DNA of 20,737 nucleotides, taken from a candidate division WOR-1 bacterium RIFOXYB2_FULL_48_7. GTDB taxonomy: Bacteria > Margulisbacteria > WOR-1 > O2-12-FULL-45-9 > XYB2-FULL-48-7. Positions 1 through 7,495 of the stretch are shown here, piece after piece. The notes under the pieces are model-generated. The model worked only from the letters and a program-made list of their open reading frames with translations, did not search any database and was not told the origin of the DNA. Within the stretch, counting starts at the first letter, position 1; each line of letters begins with the position of its first letter. The translations under genes were made by a program, and so were the position numbers. Where the stretch lies: NCBI GenBank assembly GCA_001771615.1, contig MEUF01000090.1, positions 1 to 20,737 of the forward strand. Direction: 5' to 3'.

Positions 1-279
1 AAGCAGTTGACCGAGCTTGTCGGGCTGACGCAGCCGGCCGAAAGAGAGCTAATGCTTAAATTACTTAGCTTCCCTGAGCTGGTGACAAGTGCGGCCCGTC
101 TTCGCCAGCCGCAGCGGCTGACCGAGTATGCCAGGGAGCTGGCGACAACCTTTCATTACTTCTATGAAAAGTGCCGTGTCTTGGGCCATCCGGCTCGATT
201 ATATCTGGTTGAGGCGACTCGAATAACCTTGCATAATGTGTTAAAATTACTAGGTGTATCGACGCCAGAAACCATGTAG
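1..279 (+). CDS. argS: Arginyl-tRNA synthetase, C-terminal end (5' partial)
   Basis: The reading frame is open from the first base and stops with TAG at 277-279, so only the last 92 residues are present. They match the DALR anticodon-binding domain of class I arginyl-tRNA synthetases: a helical stretch containing LLKLLSFPELV, then LTEYARELATTFHYFYEKCRV, then the terminal LVEATRITLHNVLKLLGV and a short tail ending PETM, which is the usual end of ArgS. The enzyme charges tRNA-Arg with arginine in the cytoplasm. The catalytic HIGH and KMSKS parts lie upstream of the window. ilvE begins 15 nt downstream on the same strand, so the two are probably co-transcribed. Confidence 0.93.
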   Translation, partial: KQLTELVGLTQPAERELMLKLLSFPELVTSAARLRQPQRLTEYARELATTFHYFYEKCRVLGHPARLYLVEATRITLHNVLKLLGVSTPETM

Positions 280-294
280 TTAGGAGTGTTGATT

Positions 295-1206
295 ATGCGT
301 TACGCTTTTTTTCAGGGTAATATTGTCCCCTTTAACGACGCCAAGATCTCTATCATGAACCACGCTTTTAATTATGGCACGGGTGTCTTCGAAGGGATCC
401 GGGCTTATTGGAATGAAACACAAAACCAGTTGTTTTTGCTCAAGGCCAGGGAGCATTTTGAGCGGCTGCAGCGCTCGGCCTGGTCTTTGAAGATGAATTT
501 AAAATATTCGGTGCCCGAAATGATCGAGCTCACTCTCCAATTATTGAAAAAAAATGATTACAAGCAAGATGTCTATATCCGACCTCTGGCCTACAAATCG
601 GCCGACAAGATCGGCCTGGGTTTAGTCGGCATACCTGATGATTTTTGTATTTTTGTTGCCCCTTTTGGAGTTTATCTGGATATTTCCAAAGGGATTAAGG
701 TTTGTGTTTCCTCGTGGTGCCGAATTGGCGCCAGCTCGGCGCCGCTTGGCTCCAAAATAACCGGGGCATATTTTAATTCCTCACTGGCCAAATCAGAGGC
801 CCTGGAGAAGGGTTTTGATGAGGCAATTTTGCTCTCGCCGGACGGCAGTGTGGCCGAAGGTTCGGGGGAAAATTTATTCATTATCAAACATGGGAAGTTG
901 ATTACCCCGCCGTTAACTGAAATTATTTTGCCAGGCATTACCCGTGAAACAATCATCAATTTGGCAAAAAATGAGCTAGGCATGGTAGTTGAGGAGCGTT
1001 TTGTGAGACGAGATGAACTGTGTCAGGCCGATGAGCTTTTCTTTTGTGGTACGGGGGCAGAAATCACGCCGATTATTCAAATTGACGAGACAATCATCAA
1101 TGAAGGCCAATTGGGTACGGTGACAAAAAAACTGCAAGCTGTTTATTTTCAAGCCGCCCACGGCGACAATCCCAAATATGCCGACTGGGTCATACCGGTA
1201 TTCTGA
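295..1206 (+). CDS. ilvE: Branched-chain amino acid aminotransferase
   Basis: A fold-type IV PLP aminotransferase of 303 residues, the usual family length. It catalyses the last step of Leu, Ile and Val synthesis, using glutamate as amino donor. Visible family motifs are GTGVFEGIRAY near residues 28-38, the PLP lysine in PLGSKITGAY (Lys154), GSVAEGSGENLF followed by TPP, and LPGITRETII. The C-terminal CGTGAEITPI also fits. I chose the ATG at 295 rather than GTG at 286 because TAGGAG at 281-286 sits 8 nt before 295, a good ribosome binding site, and the protein then starts MRYAFFQG. D-amino-acid aminotransferase is a related alternative but fits less well. The stop overlaps the acpS start by one base (TGATG), so translation is likely coupled. 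Confidence 0.93.
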   Translation: MRYAFFQGNIVPFNDAKISIMNHAFNYGTGVFEGIRAYWNETQNQLFLLKAREHFERLQRSAWSLKMNLKYSVPEMIELTLQLLKKNDYKQDVYIRPLAYKSADKIGLGLVGIPDDFCIFVAPFGVYLDISKGIKVCVSSWCRIGASSAPLGSKITGAYFNSSLAKSEALEKGFDEAILLSPDGSVAEGSGENLFIIKHGKLITPPLTEIILPGITRETIINLAKNELGMVVEERFVRRDELCQADELFFCGTGAEITPIIQIDETIINEGQLGTVTKKLQAVYFQAAHGDNPKYADWVIPVF

Positions 1207-1562
1207 TGCCGCTGGGGATTGGGATCGATATAATAGAAATCAGTCGGATCAGTCAGGCGGTCAAAAAATACGGCCAGAGTTTTTTACAGCGGGTTTTTAC
1301 CGATCAGGAAATCGCTTATTGCCGGACGGCCAAGGCTTTTAGATATCCGGAATTGGCTGTGCGTTTCGCCGCCAAAGAGGCCTACGCCAAAGCGGTTGGC
1401 ACAGGGATCAATGGCCGGCTGGGTTGGAAGGATATTGAAGTAACCAACAATCGGCAGGGGCAACCGTTCCTTGTCATAAAGAAAAAGTTGCGTCGCCATG
1501 TTCTGCTAAGCCTGTCGCACAGTCGTGAATATGCCGTAGCGTCCGTTTATGTCACAAAATAA
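1206..1562 (+). CDS. acpS: Holo-[acyl-carrier-protein] synthase
   Basis: A 118-residue protein of the usual AcpS length. It transfers 4'-phosphopantetheine from CoA to the serine of apo-ACP, activating it for fatty acid synthesis. The N-terminal GIGIDIIEI carries the Mg-binding Asp8, and RFAAKEAYAKA carries the second metal ligand Glu58. The C-terminal LSLSHSREYAVASV matches the family end. It sits between ilvE (1-nt overlap) and nnrD (14-nt overlap). An acpS-nnrD pairing is common in bacteria, which supports both calls. Confidence 0.95.
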   Translation: MPLGIGIDIIEISRISQAVKKYGQSFLQRVFTDQEIAYCRTAKAFRYPELAVRFAAKEAYAKAVGTGINGRLGWKDIEVTNNRQGQPFLVIKKKLRRHVLLSLSHSREYAVASVYVTK

Positions 1563-2394
1563 AAAACCTGATATAAAGAGTTTATTTCCCAAGCGGCCGG
1601 CAGCCGCTCACAAAGGTGATTTCGGGCGGGTTGTGATATTAGCCGGCTCTGCTGGTATGTTAGGGGCGGGGATCCTGAGCAGTCGGGCCGCGTTGCGTAC
1701 CGGGGCTGGGTTGGTTTACCTGGCTGTCCCAAAAGAGCTGCAAGACATCACTAACGTGGCTACTCCGGAGGGTATTGTCCAGGGTTATCGACAGATCAAC
1801 GATCTTTTCCCGTTAATCAATGAATGCAGCGCCTTGGCCATTGGCCCGGGGCTGGGAAGTGAACGTAGGATTGCCAAGGAACTATTGCTCTATCTTAATG
1901 AAACCAGTTTTTCTGCCCCGATCGTTGTTGATGCTGATGGTTTGACCGCCTTTAATGATGATCGTCAATTGTTAAGCAAGCTTAACCTGAAAATGGTTCT
2001 CACTCCGCATCCAGGAGAACTGTCTCGCCTTATTGGGTTAAAAGTGGCAGAGATCCAGGCCGCGCGGGAAAAGGTTGCTATTTCTACGGCTAAACTGCTC
2101 AAGAAAACCATCGTGCTAAAGGGGCGGGGGACTGTAATTGCCTCCCCAGTCGGAGAGTATTATATCAATAACACCGGCAACCCCGGCATGGCCACAGCCG
2201 GCTCCGGTGATGTTTTAACCGGAATGATGGTGGCGATGCTGGCCCAAAGAGCAGACTTGTTCCAGGCGGCTGCGGCCGCTGTCTATTTACATGGTTTGGC
2301 CGGAGATTTGGCTGCCAAAGAAACGGGTGAGTATAGCTTAGTTGCTTCTGATATAATCAAATTGATCCCGGAAGCGCTAAAGAAGGGCATATGA
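1549..2394 (+). CDS. nnrD: ADP-dependent (S)-NAD(P)H-hydrate dehydratase
   Basis: A stand-alone C-terminal YjeF/carbohydrate-kinase-like domain of 281 residues. It repairs damaged hydrated NADH and NADPH by dehydration using ADP. Motifs seen are HKGDFGRVVILAGS near the N-terminus, IGPGLGS (98-104), VDADGL (127-132), LTPHPGELSRL (151-161), and the catalytic-loop sequence TAGSGDVLTGM (216-226, Asp221). The partner epimerase domain (NnrE), fused in many bacteria, is absent here and must be elsewhere or missing. The ATG lies inside the end of acpS, and the stop overlaps the mlaE start as ATGA. Confidence 0.93.
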   Translation: MSQNKKPDIKSLFPKRPAAAHKGDFGRVVILAGSAGMLGAGILSSRAALRTGAGLVYLAVPKELQDITNVATPEGIVQGYRQINDLFPLINECSALAIGPGLGSERRIAKELLLYLNETSFSAPIVVDADGLTAFNDDRQLLSKLNLKMVLTPHPGELSRLIGLKVAEIQAAREKVAISTAKLLKKTIVLKGRGTVIASPVGEYYINNTGNPGMATAGSGDVLTGMMVAMLAQRADLFQAAAAAVYLHGLAGDLAAKETGEYSLVASDIIKLIPEALKKGI

Positions 2395-3146
2395 TTAACC
2401 AAACAATTCACGATATTTTTGAACAGCTTGGGCTGGGGGCCCATCTGGCCTGGGATACACTGACCTCGATTCTGAAAGGTAAAACAAAAATCTCGCTCAC
2501 CCTGGAGCAGATGCTTAAAATTGGCTATGAATCATTACCGCTCTCCTTAACTTCGGCGGCTTTTGTCGGGATGGTCTTTGCTGTACAAGTAGCAACAGAA
2601 TTTGTAAAATTCGGGGCCGGCAAATATGTCGGTGGAGTTATGGCCATTGCCATGGCCAGGGAATTGGGGCCGGCGCTGGTTGGGGTGGTGATTGCTGCCC
2701 GCGTTGCCGCGGCGATTACGGCCGAGATCGGGACAATGAAGGTTACGGAGCAAATTGATGCCCTGCAGGCCTTGGGAAGCAATCCGATCCGTTATCTGGT
2801 GATCCCGCGTTTTATTGCTTGTGCCACCATGCTTCCTTTGTTGACAATCAGTTCCGATATAATTGGTTTTTTGGGAGGCTATTTTGTTGGAACATCTGTA
2901 GTGCGCATTAATCCGGTGGAATATATGGATAATGCCCAAAGTCTGTTAGTTTTATGGGATGTCTGGGGTGGCTTGATAAAAACCATCTTTTTTGGCATGG
3001 TGATTGCCATCATTGCCAGTTATAAGGGGCTGAATACCAAGGGTGGGGCCAAGGGGGTGGGTGAGGCGACAACCTCATCGGTTGTAACCTCGCTGATCAG
3101 TTTGTTTGTGATAAATTATTTTCTCTCGATTGCTTTTTTTAAATGA
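2391..3146 (+). CDS. mlaE: MlaE-type ABC transporter permease (phospholipid transport)
   Basis: A 251-residue integral membrane protein of the MlaE/YrbE family, the inner-membrane permease of MCE lipid transport systems. There are hydrophobic segments near residues 50-70, 80-110, 135-165, 190-211 and 232-250. The diagnostic central region reads ARELGPALVGVVIAAR, then TAEIGTMKVTEQIDAL and GSNPIRYLVIPR (about 89-140). It should form a dimer driven by MlaF and coupled to MlaD. The start overlaps nnrD by 4 nt and the stop overlaps mlaF by 4 nt (ATGA both times). No STAS-domain gene (mlaB) is present beside it. Confidence 0.95.
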   Translation: MINQTIHDIFEQLGLGAHLAWDTLTSILKGKTKISLTLEQMLKIGYESLPLSLTSAAFVGMVFAVQVATEFVKFGAGKYVGGVMAIAMARELGPALVGVVIAARVAAAITAEIGTMKVTEQIDALQALGSNPIRYLVIPRFIACATMLPLLTISSDIIGFLGGYFVGTSVVRINPVEYMDNAQSLLVLWDVWGGLIKTIFFGMVIAIIASYKGLNTKGGAKGVGEATTSSVVTSLISLFVINYFLSIAFFK

Positions 3147-3871
3147 TAGACATAAAAAACTTAACTAAATATTTTGGGAATAACAAAATACTTGAAAACG
3201 TAAATTTGCTTATCCCCGATGGCGAGTTTTTGGCCATCATCGGGCCTTCTGGCTGCGGTAAAAGCACTTTATTGAAACTCCTGCTCCGTTTAGAAGAACC
3301 GACTAAAGGGAAGATATTGGTAAATAACCAGGATATCAGCCGCTTATCAGAAGAGGGCTTAATCAAAATGCGCGGCCGTATCGGCATGGTTTTCCAATTT
3401 GGCGCGCTATTTGATTCATTGAATATATTTGAAAACATTGCTTTTCCGTTACGTGAGCATACCAAATTGAGTGAAAAAGAAATTAGCCATAAAGTTAGGG
3501 AAAAGCTGGAGATGGTTGAATTGAACGGTGTGGAAAAATCATTTCCGGCCGAATTATCCGGTGGCATGCAAAAGCGCGTCGGCATTGCCCGGGCGCTGGT
3601 TTCTGACCCGTCAATTATCCTTTATGACGAGCCAACTACCGGGTTGGATCCGATTACCTCTGTTATTATCGAAAATTTGATGATAAAATTGGCGCGTGAA
3701 TTGAAATCGACTTGTATTGTCGTAACGCATGTTATTCAGACGGTTAATCGCACAGCCAGTCGGGTTGTGATGGTGCATGAGGCGAATATAATTGAGACCG
3801 GGACGCCAGTTCAGACCATGAACAGTAAGAATCCGATAGTGAAAAAATTTATCAGCGGAGGGAGAGAGTAA
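3143..3871 (+). CDS. mlaF: MlaF-type ABC transporter ATP-binding protein
   Basis: The 242-residue ATPase subunit of the MCE lipid transporter. Nucleotide-binding motifs are complete: Walker A GPSGCGKST (34-42), Q-loop Gln85 in MVFQFGALFDSL, signature LSGGMQKR (138-145), Walker B IILYDEPTTGLDP (158-170) and the switch histidine His196 in VVTHVI. The GALFDSL stretch is typical of the MlaF/Ttg2A subgroup. It hydrolyses ATP on the cytoplasmic face to drive lipid movement through MlaE. Its stop is only 2 nt before the mlaD start, and the purine-rich GGAGGGAGAG near its end provides the ribosome binding site for mlaD. Confidence 0.96.
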   Translation: MIDIKNLTKYFGNNKILENVNLLIPDGEFLAIIGPSGCGKSTLLKLLLRLEEPTKGKILVNNQDISRLSEEGLIKMRGRIGMVFQFGALFDSLNIFENIAFPLREHTKLSEKEISHKVREKLEMVELNGVEKSFPAELSGGMQKRVGIARALVSDPSIILYDEPTTGLDPITSVIIENLMIKLARELKSTCIVVTHVIQTVNRTASRVVMVHEANIIETGTPVQTMNSKNPIVKKFISGGRE

Positions 3872-3873
3872 CC

Positions 3874-4995
3874 ATGGAATTATCCACAAAAGCAAAAGTC
3901 GGTTTATTTACCATGATCGGTTTTGTTCTGATCGGCATGGTTATTGTCTGGAAATCCGAATTACTCTTGCTCAATCGCGGTTATCAGGTCATTGCCACTT
4001 TTGAGAATGTCGAGGGGCTGACTGTCGGTTCGGAGCTCCGTTTCCGCGGTTTAAAAGTCGGAAAGGTTCTACGAATTGATCCGGGGGTTTATGATATTAA
4101 GGTCTTTTCGGTTGTTGATCCCAGTATCAAAATTCCCAGTGATTCGACCTTACGGGTGGCCTATGACGGCATTGTTGGCATGAAATACCTTGAGGTCAAG
4201 CCGGGGACCTCTGAAGTGCTTTATCGAGCTGGAAAAGAATTAAAGGGGATCAGGACGGCGGCGATTGTTGATTTTGTTGATATTGCCGCTAAGAACCTGC
4301 AAGAAACAAAGGCCATCCTGGAAATAGTTCGAAAAATCATCGATAATCCCGAGCTGCAAAGGGCATTTATCAATGCAGTTTACGTGACAGAAAATACCGC
4401 TATTGAAGCGGAAAAGCTGGTCAAAGAATTAAATAAGGCGACAACCGGGATAGCTAAAATCACCGCTGACCCAAATTTTCAGGCCAACGTCAAAGATACT
4501 GTTGGCGGCACGGCTAAGACGCTTAATTCGGCTAATAAATTCTTCGAAGGAGTTGCCAACCTTAATTTGCGTGCCTCTGGAGGGGTTGATATCGGCACCA
4601 AAGCTAATGCGGTCCGTGGGGATGTTGATGTGATTGCCAATGACAAGACCTATTATCGTCTTGGTTTTGGTGAGGGGCCATCAAGGCAGTTAAGTGTCTT
4701 GGATTTCCTTTTTACCAATAAGATGGCCAATGATCTTGGCTTCAGGCTGGGGGTAATTAACAGCCAGCTGGGGGGCGGGGTCTTTCGTAATTTAGCTAAT
4801 AAAAATGTGGTGATTGCCGATATTTATGATATTAATAACCCCAGGCCGAATAATCCCAAAATCAGGTTAAGCTACGAGCAGGAAATGCAGTCATATATGG
4901 ATATGCTGCTGCAAGCCGACGATGTCCTCAATAGCGGCTCACGCAACATTATGCTTGGCATCAGGGTAAAACCAACCGGCGATAACCTCTATTAA
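3874..4995 (+). CDS. mlaD: MlaD-type MCE protein with C-terminal outer-membrane-barrel-like domain
   Basis: A 373-residue protein, much longer than the roughly 180-residue proteobacterial MlaD. Residues 8-28 form an N-terminal transmembrane anchor. Residues 36-112 are the MCE domain (ATFENVEGLTVGSELRFRGL, then YDGIVGMKYLEVKPG). Residues 130-228 are predominantly helical and polar, suited to a periplasm-spanning coiled helix. From about 230 to 370 the sequence alternates as beta strands, with DIYDINNPRP, a DDVLNSG turn and a final NIMLGIRVKP, resembling the closing strands of outer-membrane beta-barrels. Known biology: Veillonella parvula MlaD has an MCE domain, helical segment and C-terminal barrel forming a trans-envelope bridge without MlaA or MlaC. 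Inference: this protein works the same way. No mlaA, mlaB or mlaC genes are nearby. It is the last certain member of the mla operon. Confidence 0.9.
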   Translation: MELSTKAKVGLFTMIGFVLIGMVIVWKSELLLLNRGYQVIATFENVEGLTVGSELRFRGLKVGKVLRIDPGVYDIKVFSVVDPSIKIPSDSTLRVAYDGIVGMKYLEVKPGTSEVLYRAGKELKGIRTAAIVDFVDIAAKNLQETKAILEIVRKIIDNPELQRAFINAVYVTENTAIEAEKLVKELNKATTGIAKITADPNFQANVKDTVGGTAKTLNSANKFFEGVANLNLRASGGVDIGTKANAVRGDVDVIANDKTYYRLGFGEGPSRQLSVLDFLFTNKMANDLGFRLGVINSQLGGGVFRNLANKNVVIADIYDINNPRPNNPKIRLSYEQEMQSYMDMLLQADDVLNSGSRNIMLGIRVKPTGDNLY

Positions 4996-5017
4996 TTGAA
5001 ATTTGCCCCTTATTTGG

Positions 5018-5055
5018 CTGATATAGAAGTGCTATGATAGCACTTGCTATATCAG
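5018..5055. repeat. 38-bp near-perfect dyad covering a start codon
   Basis: The inverted repeat is CTGATATAG, A, AGTGCTAT, G, ATAGCACT, TG, CTATATCAG. Both arm segments (9 and 8 bp) pair perfectly, leaving only a 1-versus-2-nt internal asymmetry and a single central base. It begins 22 nt after the mlaD stop and contains the ATG (5034-5036) of the following gene almost at its centre. No T-run follows, only GGGGTTTCTTC, so it is not a classical intrinsic terminator. It could be an operator, a hairpin that hides the start codon in read-through mla transcripts, or a protective 3' hairpin for the mla mRNA. Confidence 0.85.
5019..5027 (+). promoter_or_regulatory. Candidate extended -10 promoter, leaderless
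   Basis: TGATATAGA contains a TATAGA hexamer (5022-5027) preceded by the TG of an extended -10. It ends 6 nt before the ATG at 5034, so transcription would start at about the start codon. TTGAAA at 4996-5001 resembles a -35 box, but the 20-nt spacing is too long to rely on. The hexamer lies in the left arm of the dyad. This is a motif call only. Confidence 0.4.
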
Positions 5056-7346
5056 GGGTTTCTTCACCGCGCGTATCTGATAAACCAATCATCGCCAGAG
5101 CGCTCAGAATGCAGGCTAACGGCGAAGTTATTATTCATGATCGCCTAATATCGATCAGGCAAAGATTTAATCGGCAAAATAAATATTATGATCTAATTGC
5201 CAGCGGCCAATTACAATATCGCAGATTTGTCGACCGGTTAGAGATTGCTATCGTTGGGATGGGCACAGAGACGGTCCTTGACTGTGTTGGTTTGGGATCA
5301 GATGGCATGGTCAGGGACGTTAGAACCAAGCAAATAATGGCCATCAGGCGACAGGGATATCCCCGCCAAAAACTCAGATTGGATTTTGGACAAAGGGGAT
5401 ACTATGTTCTTGGCGATATATTTGCGCATTTAGGTACACAAATAAAAACCGTTACACCGGCAACAGCTAATCATCAGCCTGGCGTAATGATAAATGGTAA
5501 GGTATTTAGCTTTCCTGAAGGGCCCACCGCCTTAATTACTGCTGATATTGAAGCCGGCAATGTTATTTGCGAAGCAAACCGGAGTGGTTTGAGATTCTTC
5601 CGTCGCAGGGTCAACGGGGTTATGTCTTATCAATTGATTGGCGAGGTGAGTATTTCTGCCAGTGGACGAGTTCACAAGAGCTCATATAATATTTTTGATG
5701 AAGCTAATTGGGTATTGGCCGTAGCCGAATTGCTGCCAGAATTTGGTTTACGTGATTTGCCAGTTGGCATATATGCTGAACGAGATAAAAAGGGTTTTCG
5801 GGCGGCAAGGCGTTATCAAGGGATAATATTCAGTTTCCCTTCCCATTTAAGGTCAACGCTGTCCCCTTTATTGGCCGATGGAGAAATATATTTGAGAGTC
5901 GGACTGCCCGGAAAAGTACAGGTCGTCAGAAAAAACCAACAAACTACCGATATTTTAGGTGAATTTAATTTTGACACCGACAGCGGTCAGGTTTATAGCT
6001 GTGATGGAGAGGCGGTTGTATTTCAAGGGAGTAATTTGACATTTTGCCGGTCAAGAGAAAAACCGGTGATTGTGGGCATCGATGTCATATTGCCAGACTT
6101 AAGAGAAATTGTCGGGAAGGTCCAATATGAACAAGGTGTGGACGGTCTTCATAGCCGGGCAATATTTCGATATAATAATGTCACATATACGGTCCCTTGC
6201 CATGCTTCAAGATTGTGCTTTGAGGCTCTAAATGAAGGACGCATGATTTATAAGGTTAGCCCAAGGCGGATTGCACTGGTAGAGGTTAAGGGCGACCATG
6301 AAGAAATAATCGGCAGCTTTAAACTTAATCAAGACGGTTTCCCGATTAAACCAGATGGTGAGCCGTATTTTACCGGTGGCAGGCCACCCCAGAAGAGTTC
6401 CTATTGTTATTTAGGGACGCTTATTCCAAAAACCCTCCATCGGCAGGCAACTGTCAATTTTGCCCAGGATCGGGGCCGCTGGACAATGCAGGTTTCCCCA
6501 AGGCAAAGGGTTTATCTAGATTGGCCGGCTCGCCAACAATGGTTAGCGGCCGCTATTGCCGCCAAAGCGCTGCTTGTTGAACGAAATGACCGGGAAATAT
6601 GGCTTTTATATTCTTCCGCTCGTTGGGGTAGGGTAATGATCGGCAAGGTCTCGATTGATGAGTTGATTAGCCAGAATACTGGGTTGAGGACGTTGTACGA
6701 TATATTGAAGGTGGAAGACGATGAAGTTGCCGAAAAAATTGATCAGCTCAAGATCGAAATATCGCAATTATTGTTTAAGGGTGAATTATCCGAAGCAATC
6801 CGGTTAATAAATGTTGCCTTGGCGCTGACAATGACAAATCCCCAATTGTGGATAGATTCCTTTAGTCAGTTAATATCGGATCTTCAAACTAACAAAACTA
6901 AAATAAGCAGGCGATTATTTGTGCCGGAATTGGCCGATATGTTAATTGCTGATATTGTGCCTCAATTATCTCAAGCGGCTTATCTGCAGAATTTAGAGCA
7001 CGAAAGGCAGGATATTATCAATATATTTTATCTTGCGGCTCTAATGACGGTATGTAATTCAATTGAGTTTCAGCCGGAACAGAGAAAATTTGCCTATTTA
7101 TATCTGGGCGTAATTGGCGCAAGATTGGCCAATTATCATGCATTGGCCCTGACAACTGAGCAAAAAATTGAGATATTAGGGGCCATTACATCTTTTCTTG
7201 ATCAGCAAATGAGCTATAATAACAGCGATTATCACTGTTATATAGAGATTTCCAGAGAAAATTGCCTGCAAGCGATGACGAAAATATTGAATTTAGAGAG
7301 AAAGGGTAACAAAGAACCTACAGATGAGGCTGGGGATGAAGGCTAG
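5034..7346 (+). CDS. Five-repeat protein of unknown function (770 aa)
   Basis: I do not recognise this family. The protein has no signal peptide or clear membrane segment. It contains five degenerate copies of a beta-rich module. Three landmarks recur in register: a P in FSFP/FSFP/YTVP/LDWP at residues 161, 269, 388 and 498; a Gly in the next strand at 58, 175, 283 and 402 (Lys511 in copy 5); and an [LIVM]G pair with Gly at 86, 203, 309, 427 and 537, usually followed by a turn such as DGxV or SGxV. The period is about 106-119 residues. Residues from about 548 to 755 are helical, with a charged tail. The start at 5034 lies inside the dyad and has no good ribosome binding site; ATG at 5109 (Met26) is an alternative. 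Composition is AT-richer than the mla genes upstream. Repeat architecture without enzyme motifs suggests a binding or scaffold role, but this is speculation. Confidence 0.75.
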   Translation: MIALAISGVSSPRVSDKPIIARALRMQANGEVIIHDRLISIRQRFNRQNKYYDLIASGQLQYRRFVDRLEIAIVGMGTETVLDCVGLGSDGMVRDVRTKQIMAIRRQGYPRQKLRLDFGQRGYYVLGDIFAHLGTQIKTVTPATANHQPGVMINGKVFSFPEGPTALITADIEAGNVICEANRSGLRFFRRRVNGVMSYQLIGEVSISASGRVHKSSYNIFDEANWVLAVAELLPEFGLRDLPVGIYAERDKKGFRAARRYQGIIFSFPSHLRSTLSPLLADGEIYLRVGLPGKVQVVRKNQQTTDILGEFNFDTDSGQVYSCDGEAVVFQGSNLTFCRSREKPVIVGIDVILPDLREIVGKVQYEQGVDGLHSRAIFRYNNVTYTVPCHASRLCFEALNEGRMIYKVSPRRIALVEVKGDHEEIIGSFKLNQDGFPIKPDGEPYFTGGRPPQKSSYCYLGTLIPKTLHRQATVNFAQDRGRWTMQVSPRQRVYLDWPARQQWLAAAIAAKALLVERNDREIWLLYSSARWGRVMIGKVSIDELISQNTGLRTLYDILKVEDDEVAEKIDQLKIEISQLLFKGELSEAIRLINVALALTMTNPQLWIDSFSQLISDLQTNKTKISRRLFVPELADMLIADIVPQLSQAAYLQNLEHERQDIINIFYLAALMTVCNSIEFQPEQRKFAYLYLGVIGARLANYHALALTTEQKIEILGAITSFLDQQMSYNNSDYHCYIEISRENCLQAMTKILNLERKGNKEPTDEAGDEG

Positions 7347-7495
7347 AAACCTGCTTGAATTGGGGTTTATTCAATGTCGCATAATATATCTTATGGGAAG
7401 TTGCCTGCAGGTGATGAATGGTCGATATTTGTTATATTAAGGCTAAAATAAACACCACCTAACCTGTTATCCACAAGAGTAATAAACAGTACTTT
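7347..7495. other. Convergent intergenic region with one perfect DnaA-box match
   Basis: This is 149 bp between two convergent genes. It holds a short inverted repeat, TTGAAT (7355-7360) with ATTCAA (7369-7374), which is too weak to call a terminator. It also holds TTATCCACA at 7467-7475, a perfect match to the DnaA-box consensus. No cluster of boxes or AT-rich unwinding region is evident, so it is not called an origin. No small open reading frame with a credible start was seen. Confidence 0.5.

Noticed and set aside
3880..3888. Perfect DnaA-box sequence TTATCCACA at the start of mlaD
   Set aside because: It is fully explained as codons for Leu-Ser-Thr after the start, and no other boxes cluster nearby.
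5018..5055. Intrinsic terminator for the mla operon
   Set aside because: The dyad is strong, but no T-rich run follows and the next gene starts inside it. It is kept as a dyad of unknown role.
7355..7374. TTGAAT/ATTCAA inverted repeat as a terminator for the 770-aa gene
   Set aside because: It has six A/T-rich pairs with an 8-nt loop and no T-run, too weak to support.
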